Source: an uncultured Candidatus Melainabacteria bacterium (GTDB lineage: Bacteria; Cyanobacteriota; Vampirovibrionia; Gastranaerophilales; Gastranaerophilaceae). Taken from it: a stretch of 9,851 nucleotides of DNA. Each line of letters opens with the position of its first letter. Position 1 is the first letter of the stretch. Shown in pieces: positions 6,232 to 9,851 of this stretch. The notes beneath the pieces were generated by a model. That model was not told where the DNA came from. It did no database searches and saw only the letters and a program-made list of their open reading frames with translations. Both the position numbers and the translations under genes were made by a program. The stretch covers positions 1-9,851 of the forward strand of contig CAKURN010000037.1 in assembly GCA_934675695.1 (NCBI GenBank), given 5' to 3'.

Positions 6232-7521
6232 TTACTTTTTATTTTTGTTATAGATGAATTTAACGATACCTTCTGCCATCGACATGCAACTTTTTTGGAC
6301 TCTAAGAGCACTATGCGAAATAAAATCAGCACCGACGATTTTTCCCGCTACAAACAAATTTTCAATATCATAGCTCATCAATGATTCAATTGGTAATTCA
6401 TAAGAAACTATTTTTTTAGTAGTTATTTGAGATTTTTTATCACAATGAACATCAATTGGATAGTTTGCAGTTAACACTGGATTTTTAAATTTTTTGCCTT
6501 CTATTAAATCATTCATTTTGTATATATATTTTGTTTTTACACGCCTAAATTCTCTTATACCTGTTTGAGATGCGATATTTGTAATTTCTGAATCGTTAAA
6601 ACCAACAAAGTATTTTTTAACAAATTTAAAGAGCCTGTATATTGCTTTTCTAGCATAAATTAGTTCATTAGAGGCTTTAAATGGATTGTTTTTAAAATTA
6701 TTTATTCTTGGGCAATTAAAGGCAACTTGATTTTTGCTTCCTGCAATAGAAAAAATTTGAAAATAATCTCTATCTTCATTTAATAAAATTTTTTCTTCAA
6801 CTGCTTGTTTAAGAATTTTATCTAAATTCCAAATTTTTGTTTCATCTGATGTAGAAGCTGTAGAAAAATGCAATTCACCAAAGGTATCTATATCGTTACG
6901 ATAGGTAGTGGTAATATTCTCATCATTGTCGACATTTTTTATAAAATTACAAAATCTATCAAAATCAACATTACCCAAAACAAATCTCAAGGCATTTTTT
7001 TGCACTTCGTTATCACTATCGATGAATTTACAACCGGAAAGAAGTGAAAATTCTCCACTACCAGTACAGTCAATAAAATTCTTAGCACAAACAGAAATTA
7101 AAGTAGAGTAGTTTTCTAAAATGACTTTTTCAATTTTGTTGTTTTTAACTTCAACTTCTTTAACAGTAGTTTCAAACAAAATATCGAGATTGTTTTCAAT
7201 TCCATCAGAAGTCAAAATATCATCTAAAACGATTTTTAAAGTTTCAGGATTAAACCAGCCATCGTTTCCATCTTTGTATGTAATTTGAGCATTGAAGTTT
7301 TTGGCTTTTGAAACTAATTTTTTATAATAATCGCAATTTACATCTTCAACAGAAGATTTCATAACAGGAACAACAAGCCCACCTGTCATCAATCCACCAA
7401 GAAAATTACTTTTTTCGACAAGAAGTGTTTTTAAACCCAATTTAGAAGCATTGTATGCCGCCGCACAACCAGAAGTTCCACCTCCAATAATAACTAAATC
7501 GTAAACAATCAATTTTTTCAT
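6232..7521 (-). CDS. FAD-dependent oxidoreductase (FAD_oxidored-type flavoprotein)
   Basis: This 429-residue soluble flavoprotein has no signal peptide. The N-terminus YDLVIIGGGTSGCAAAYNAS is a Rossmann dinucleotide fold (GGGTSG at 13-18) with E36 at the end of beta-2 to bind the adenosine ribose. EKSNFLGGLMTGG (36-48) is the family's '-E...LGG..T-' block. DCTGSGEFS (151-159), GIREFRR (321-327), YPIDVH (354-359) and the C-terminal FAD segment LFVAGKIVGAD (389-399) with SALRVQKSCMSMAEG (404-418) match the group annotated as 'FAD-dependent oxidoreductase' in Pfam FAD_oxidored. The physiological substrate is unknown, and nothing nearby fixes a pathway. The ATG has no Shine-Dalgarno; TG-t-TATAAT ends six bases upstream. 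It is divergent from the response regulator, and a 17-nt element in the intergenic region recurs upstream of the rhodanese. Confidence 0.9.
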   Translation of the reverse strand: MKKLIVYDLVIIGGGTSGCAAAYNASKLGLKTLLVEKSNFLGGLMTGGLVVPVMKSSVEDVNCDYYKKLVSKAKNFNAQITYKDGNDGWFNPETLKIVLDDILTSDGIENNLDILFETTVKEVEVKNNKIEKVILENYSTLISVCAKNFIDCTGSGEFSLLSGCKFIDSDNEVQKNALRFVLGNVDFDRFCNFIKNVDNDENITTTYRNDIDTFGELHFSTASTSDETKIWNLDKILKQAVEEKILLNEDRDYFQIFSIAGSKNQVAFNCPRINNFKNNPFKASNELIYARKAIYRLFKFVKKYFVGFNDSEITNIASQTGIREFRRVKTKYIYKMNDLIEGKKFKNPVLTANYPIDVHCDKKSQITTKKIVSYELPIESLMSYDIENLFVAGKIVGADFISHSALRVQKSCMSMAEGIVKFIYNKNKK

Positions 7522-7536
7522 ATAAGAATTATAACA
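7522..7536 (-). promoter_or_regulatory. Extended -10 promoter immediately before the FAD oxidoreductase ATG
   Basis: On the minus strand, TGTTATAAT (7536-7528) matches the extended -10 consensus TGnTATAAT exactly. Only six bases separate it from the ATG, placing the expected start of transcription at or next to the start codon. No recognisable -35 is present at 16-18 bases, which is acceptable for extended -10 promoters. No Shine-Dalgarno exists. Confidence 0.55.
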
Positions 7537-7609
7537 TAAAATTTTAAATTAAATTTTGGTTTTAAAGAATTGGGCTATTTCTGCATTTTGTAGCTATTTT
7601 AAAATGTGT

Positions 7610-7626
7610 CGATTGGTTATGATAAT
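7610..7626 (-). promoter_or_regulatory. Shared regulatory element, copy 1 (facing the FAD gene)
   Basis: Read on the minus strand this is ATTATCATAACCAATCG. The same 17-mer with one change (A for T at position 8) occurs at 8525-8541 on the plus strand, upstream of the rhodanese. Its 3' end lies 88 nt before the FAD oxidoreductase ATG. It is a candidate operator of the response regulator encoded between the two copies; binding by that protein is inference. Confidence 0.4.
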
Positions 7627-7719
7627 GTATATTATGTAAACAGCCTCGTAATTTCAACAAGGCGATAAATTATACCTAAAAATAAACTTAATAATCGTAA
7701 TTCAAGTTTTAATACTTTG

Positions 7720-7725
7720 TATAAT
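7720..7725 (+). promoter_or_regulatory. Candidate -10 box for the response regulator
   Basis: A perfect TATAAT lies 77 nt before the regulator ATG, preceded by a poor -35 (GTAATT at 17 bases). It predicts transcription from about 7732 and a leader of about 70 nt. Confidence 0.35.
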
Positions 7726-7802
7726 ACTCGACAAAATCCCAACAAAACCAATGCCGTTTTTTGTAATAATTGATATCTTTATATAAGTCTAAGGAGAAAA
7801 TT

Positions 7803-8492
7803 ATGCAAAACTCAATATGCAAACAATCTGATACAAAAATAAGGCTGATGTTAGTTGACGATCACAAACTTTTTCGTTGCGGAATAAAGTCCCTTTTTGA
7901 AAATTCAAAAAACATTTTTGTTGTTGCAGAAGCATCAAACGGTAAAGAAGCAATATCAAAAATCATCACACAAAATCCGGACGTCGTGCTATTGGATTTA
8001 GAATTGGGTGATATAAACGGACTCGATATAATAGAAAAAGTTTCTTCGCAAAGACCTGATATAAAATTTGTAATTCTAACTTCTCATATAAATGAACATG
8101 TTATAAACAAAGCAATGAAAATGGGTATTTATGGCTATGTAATGAAAGACATAAATGCAGAGTATCTAGATGTAATTGTGAAATCTGCATCGAACGGTTC
8201 AATGTGGATAGATAAAAAGGTAGTTCAAATATTAAGAGAATTGAATCCAAATATTGTTCCAAATATACAAGTTAGTCGTTCAAATTTCAAATCAACTCAT
8301 GCAAATTTGACATCAAGAGAGTATGAAGTACTGAAGCTTGTTGTAGAAGGGAAATCAAATCAGCAAATCGCTCATGATTTAAATATATCTGAACACACGT
8401 CAAAAGCACACGTATGTTCAATTATTCAAAAGCTTGTTGTAGATGATAGGACACAAGCAGCAGTAAAAGCTATTCGAGAAGGAATTGTGTAG
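7803..8492 (+). CDS. NarL/LuxR-family two-component response regulator
   Basis: This 229-residue DNA-binding regulator is of the receiver + LuxR helix-turn-helix type. The receiver domain (about 13-130) begins IRLMLVDDHKLFRCG with acidic D19/D20. The phosphoacceptor is D65 in PDVVLLDLELGDINGLD, the switch residue T93 lies in VILTSH, and the conserved lysine K115 is in YVMKD. The output domain (about 168-229) has LTSREYEVLKLVVEGKSNQQ, then the recognition helix SEHTSKAHVCSIIQKL and the typical end DDRTQAAVKAIREGIV. The start is ATG 7803, with AAGGAG (7791-7796) six bases upstream; an upstream in-frame TTG at 7770 is rejected. No histidine kinase is nearby, so it is an orphan regulator here. 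The rhodanese gene lies 107 nt downstream on the same strand. Confidence 0.95.
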   Translation: MQNSICKQSDTKIRLMLVDDHKLFRCGIKSLFENSKNIFVVAEASNGKEAISKIITQNPDVVLLDLELGDINGLDIIEKVSSQRPDIKFVILTSHINEHVINKAMKMGIYGYVMKDINAEYLDVIVKSASNGSMWIDKKVVQILRELNPNIVPNIQVSRSNFKSTHANLTSREYEVLKLVVEGKSNQQIAHDLNISEHTSKAHVCSIIQKLVVDDRTQAAVKAIREGIV

Positions 8493-8524
8493 AATTTTAT
8501 CGTTATCATTCGTAACGATAGTAT

Positions 8525-8541
8525 ATTATCAAAACCAATCG
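8525..8541 (+). promoter_or_regulatory. Shared regulatory element, copy 2 (facing the rhodanese gene)
   Basis: ATTATCAAAACCAATCG matches copy 1 (7626-7610, minus strand) at 16 of 17 bases. It ends 58 nt before the rhodanese ATG and points the same way relative to its gene as copy 1 does relative to the FAD gene. A weaker third copy follows at 8561-8576. Confidence 0.4.
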
Positions 8542-8570
8542 TTGCGATACTAAAGAAATCTTATCAATAT
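8542..8570 (+). promoter_or_regulatory. Candidate promoter for the rhodanese gene
   Basis: TTGCGA (8542-8547) and CAATAT (8565-8570) are 17 bases apart, predicting transcription from about 8577. The -35 lies inside the ATCGTTGCGAT dyad and directly abuts the shared 17-nt element, a natural place for activation or repression. The -10 is a weak match. Confidence 0.3.
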
Positions 8571-8599
8571 CAGTCGATACGAAAGAAAGGGAAATAAAT

Positions 8600-9001
8600 A
8601 TGGAATTTTTTAAAGAAAAAAATTATGATTTTAAAAAAGCAAAAGAATTTTTTGAAAGTCATGCAAAATTTACTATTAGTCCGTTTGAATTGAAAAAAAT
8701 TATTGATAGCGGAGAAATAGATGAAATAAATATAATTGATGTTAGAAAATACGATGACTACATTGATGGACATATACCATTTGCACAACATGTTCCTATA
8801 GATGAAATAGAAGAACATTTGAACATGTTTGAAAAAGAAAAATGTAATATATTGTACTGTTACAACGAATACTGCAACTTGGCTCACAAAATCGCAACTT
8901 ATACCACAGAAAAGAATTACCCGACTAGAGTGCTTTTAGGAGGTATAAGAACTTGGAGAAAATACGAATACGATACAGTAAAAACATCATCTGATGATTA
9001 A
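8600..9001 (+). CDS. Single-domain rhodanese-like protein
   Basis: This 133-residue cytoplasmic protein has one rhodanese fold, a family that carries persulfide sulfur on a catalytic cysteine or acts as a sulfur or redox sensor. A helical N-terminus (KKAKEFFESHAKFTISPFEL) precedes the fold. The fold shows INIIDVRKYDDYIDGHIPFA (43-62), covering the DVR and GHIPxA motifs, and ends VLLGGIRTWRKYEY (111-124), matching the final '-GG...W-' helix. The active-site position is C87 in ILYCYNEYCNLAHKIA. The loop lacks the usual G and R (CxxGxR), and a second cysteine, C92, stands five residues on; C82 lies before the loop. The ATG is preceded by AAAGG at a rather long spacing. The gene follows the response regulator and ends just before a terminator. 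The substrate is unknown; classical thiosulfate sulfurtransferase activity should not be assumed. Confidence 0.88.
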   Translation: MEFFKEKNYDFKKAKEFFESHAKFTISPFELKKIIDSGEIDEINIIDVRKYDDYIDGHIPFAQHVPIDEIEEHLNMFEKEKCNILYCYNEYCNLAHKIATYTTEKNYPTRVLLGGIRTWRKYEYDTVKTSSDD

Positions 9002-9014
9002 TATAGAATAAAGA

Positions 9015-9037
9015 AAAGCCCTGAAAAACAGGGCTTT
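9015..9037. terminator. Intrinsic terminator after the rhodanese gene, probably bidirectional
   Basis: AAAGCCCTG (9015-9023) and CAGGGCTTT (9029-9037) form a perfect nine-pair stem with an AAAAA loop, 13 nt after the rhodanese stop. Its plus-strand T-run is short. On the minus strand it is followed by TCTTTATTC, so it can also stop transcripts arriving from ruvB. Confidence 0.85.
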
Positions 9038-9069
9038 AAGATTTACTAACGATACAAGATTTTTGTTTA

Positions 9070-9101
9070 AAAATTAACTGTAAATTCAGTTTTAATTTTT
9101 T
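9070..9101 (+). terminator. Possible second AT-rich hairpin
   Basis: AACTG (9076-9080) pairs with CAGTT (9087-9091) around TAAATT. The outer bases AAAATT and AATTTT can extend the stem past a two-base bulge, and a T-run follows. The stem is short and A/T-rich, so this may be a backup terminator or chance. The rest of the gap to ruvB (to 9172) shows nothing recognisable. Confidence 0.2.
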
Positions 9102-9172
9102 GGGCAACTTCTATAGTAATACATCAAGAATGATATACAAGCATATTGTTCATATTTTTACAAAAATTAATA

Positions 9173-9851
9173 TTAAAACAAATTAAGCTGATTGTTGCTT
9201 TCATCTTTTATTTCGCATTTTAGGTGCTGATATGCAAGTTTTGTTGCTTTTCTACCTCTAGGAGTTCTGGTTAATAAGCCTTTTTGAATTAAATAAGGCT
9301 CATAAACATCTTCAATCGTTCTAATATCTTCACCTAATGCAACAGCTAGAGTTTCTATTCCTACAGGGCCGCCGTCAAATGATTTGATTATTAAATTCAA
9401 AAGATTTCTATCAGTAATATCAAGCCCGATTTCATCTATATCAAGAGCTTTTAGAGCGTCATCTGCAATATTTTTTGTAATAATACCATCACCTTTTACA
9501 ATTGCCCAATCTGCACTTCTTTTTACAAGTCTATTTGCAATTCTTGGTGTACATCTGGAACGAGAAGCGATGATTTTTGCACCTTCGTCGTCTATTTCAA
9601 AATTCAATATTTTTGCCGTTCTTTTTACAATTTTTGATAATTCTTCTACTGTGTAAAATTCCAAACGATGAATTATTCCAAACCTATCTCTTAATGGCCC
9701 GGATAAACTTCCCGCTTTCGTTGTAGCACCAATAAGCGTAAACTTTGGCAAAGGAATTCTCATTGTTTTTACTGTTTGAGATTTTCCTGTTGTCAAATCG
9801 AGGGCGAAATCTTCCATAGCCGGATACAATATTTCTTCTGCAATTTTATTT
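9173..9851 (-). CDS. ruvB: Holliday junction branch migration ATPase RuvB, partial (5' end beyond window)
   Basis: About 225 C-terminal residues are present, and the frame stays open to the window edge (reading NKIAEEILYPAMEDFALD from the edge), so the true start lies outside. RuvB is the hexameric AAA+ motor that, with RuvA, drives branch migration of Holliday junctions in recombination and repair. Visible are the sensor 1 strand TLIGATTKAG, the arginine-finger motif LRDRFG, and the sensor 2 helix CTPRIANRLVKRS. A C-terminal winged-helix DNA-binding domain contains GGPVGIETLAVALGEDIRTI and GLLTRTPRGRKATKLAYQHL. Walker A and B lie upstream of the window. The C-terminal extension after the winged helix (CEIKDESNNQLNLF) is of ordinary length. 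It converges on the rhodanese gene across 171 nt that hold a terminator. Confidence 0.97.
   Translation of the reverse strand, partial: NKIAEEILYPAMEDFALDLTTGKSQTVKTMRIPLPKFTLIGATTKAGSLSGPLRDRFGIIHRLEFYTVEELSKIVKRTAKILNFEIDDEGAKIIASRSRCTPRIANRLVKRSADWAIVKGDGIITKNIADDALKALDIDEIGLDITDRNLLNLIIKSFDGGPVGIETLAVALGEDIRTIEDVYEPYLIQKGLLTRTPRGRKATKLAYQHLKCEIKDESNNQLNLF

Larger units (their letters stand above)
7522..7802. other. Intergenic region between the divergent FAD gene and response regulator
   Basis: This stretch of about 280 bases has no credible gene. It contains the FAD-gene extended -10, two GCTATTT copies (7574-7580 and 7593-7599) and the shared element CGATTGGTTATGATAAT (7610-7626), followed by GTATATTAT (7627-7635). 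A weak GCCT/AGGC pairing (7643-7663), a TATAAT (7720-7725) suited to the regulator, and the regulator's AAGGAG (7791-7796) complete it. A 5' leader of about 70 nt is implied for the regulator. No riboswitch class was recognised. Confidence 0.6.
8493..8599 (+). repeat. Dyad- and repeat-rich leader between regulator and rhodanese
   Basis: Three CGAT-centred dyads lie in 107 bases: TATCGTTA (8498-8505) paired with TAACGATA (8513-8520) around seven bases, ATCG-ttg-CGAT (8538-8548), and TCGATACGA (8574-8582). The sequence is also an imperfect tandem duplication. TTATCAAAACCAATCG (8526-8541) and TTATCAATATCAGTCG (8561-8576) match at 13 of 16 bases, and CGATAC-n-AAAGAAA occurs at 8545-8558 and 8575-8588, exactly 30 bases apart. 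The second copy supplies the rhodanese ribosome binding region (AAAGG at 8586-8590). The first dyad lacks a T-run, so it is not a convincing terminator and looks more like a protein-binding site. Confidence 0.55.

Noticed and set aside
7574..7599. GCTATTT direct repeat
   Set aside because: A 7-mer in low-complexity sequence, with no dyad or promoter relation that makes it convincing.
7643..7663. GCCT...AGGC hairpin in the FAD/regulator intergenic region
   Set aside because: Only four pairs with a large loop and no T-run; not distinguishable from chance.
7770..7802. Upstream in-frame TTG as start of the response regulator, adding 11 residues
   Set aside because: ATG 7803 has AAGGAG at ideal spacing, and the extra residues would be translated from the ribosome binding site itself.
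8498..8520. TATCGTTA/TAACGATA hairpin as a terminator of the response regulator
   Set aside because: No T-run follows and the loop is seven bases; it fits a protein-binding dyad better.
9807..9829. ruvB beginning at the TTG near 9829
   Set aside because: The frame continues upstream as conserved RuvB sequence (AEEILYPAMED) to the window edge, so this is an internal Leu codon.
1..9851. tRNA, rRNA, CRISPR array, insertion sequence or prophage
   Set aside because: No cloverleaf, spaced repeats, transposase or terminal inverted repeats were seen on either strand; the intergenic gaps are too short or lack such structure.

Overview
The window looks like chromosomal DNA from a low-GC bacterium using the standard bacterial code. 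The best clue to lineage is YidC. It starts directly at the core fold, without the large N-terminal periplasmic domain of proteobacterial YidC. It carries about 115 extra residues between the second and third core membrane segments, the arrangement I recall for cyanobacterial YidC. With the AT-rich bases and no photosynthesis genes, this suggests a non-photosynthetic relative of Cyanobacteria (Melainabacteria/Vampirovibrionia, Gastranaerophilales-like). This is an inference; a low-GC Firmicute is less likely.

Layout. 1-112: 3' end of lepA (+). 113-1142: a minus-strand pair, a short ThiE/TenI-like protein followed by an overlapping ADP-ribose-type Nudix hydrolase. 1216-1987: a plus-strand pair, an ECF-type sigma factor and a very small overlapping protein in the usual anti-sigma position. 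1974-4806: a minus-strand run yidC - murA - small two-repeat 'KRWYD' protein. 4881-6227: mnmE (+). 6232-7521: FAD-dependent oxidoreductase (-). 7803-9001: an orphan NarL/LuxR-type response regulator and a single-domain rhodanese (+), followed by a good hairpin terminator. 9173-9851: 3' two thirds of ruvB (-), running off the window.

Most genes are housekeeping: translation fidelity (lepA), tRNA wobble modification (mnmE), peptidoglycan synthesis (murA), membrane insertion (yidC) and recombination (ruvB). The accessory interest lies in three places. The first is the ThiE-like/Nudix pair, coupled by a 14-nt overlap and lacking key ThiE residues. The second is the sigma/mini-anti-sigma pair. The third is the FAD oxidoreductase / response regulator / rhodanese neighbourhood: a 17-nt element (16 of 17 identical) occurs in the FAD-regulator intergenic region and again, in inverted orientation, upstream of the rhodanese. 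It points toward the FAD gene in one place and the rhodanese in the other, which suggests a small regulon.

The gene packing is tight. Three convergent junctions have 0 nt, -14 nt and +4 nt between stop codons and no visible terminator. Two genes (mnmE and the FAD oxidoreductase) have an extended -10 box ending 6-7 nt before the ATG and no Shine-Dalgarno, as expected of leaderless mRNAs, while other genes have clear Shine-Dalgarno sites. I see no tRNA, rRNA, CRISPR array, insertion sequence or phage gene.
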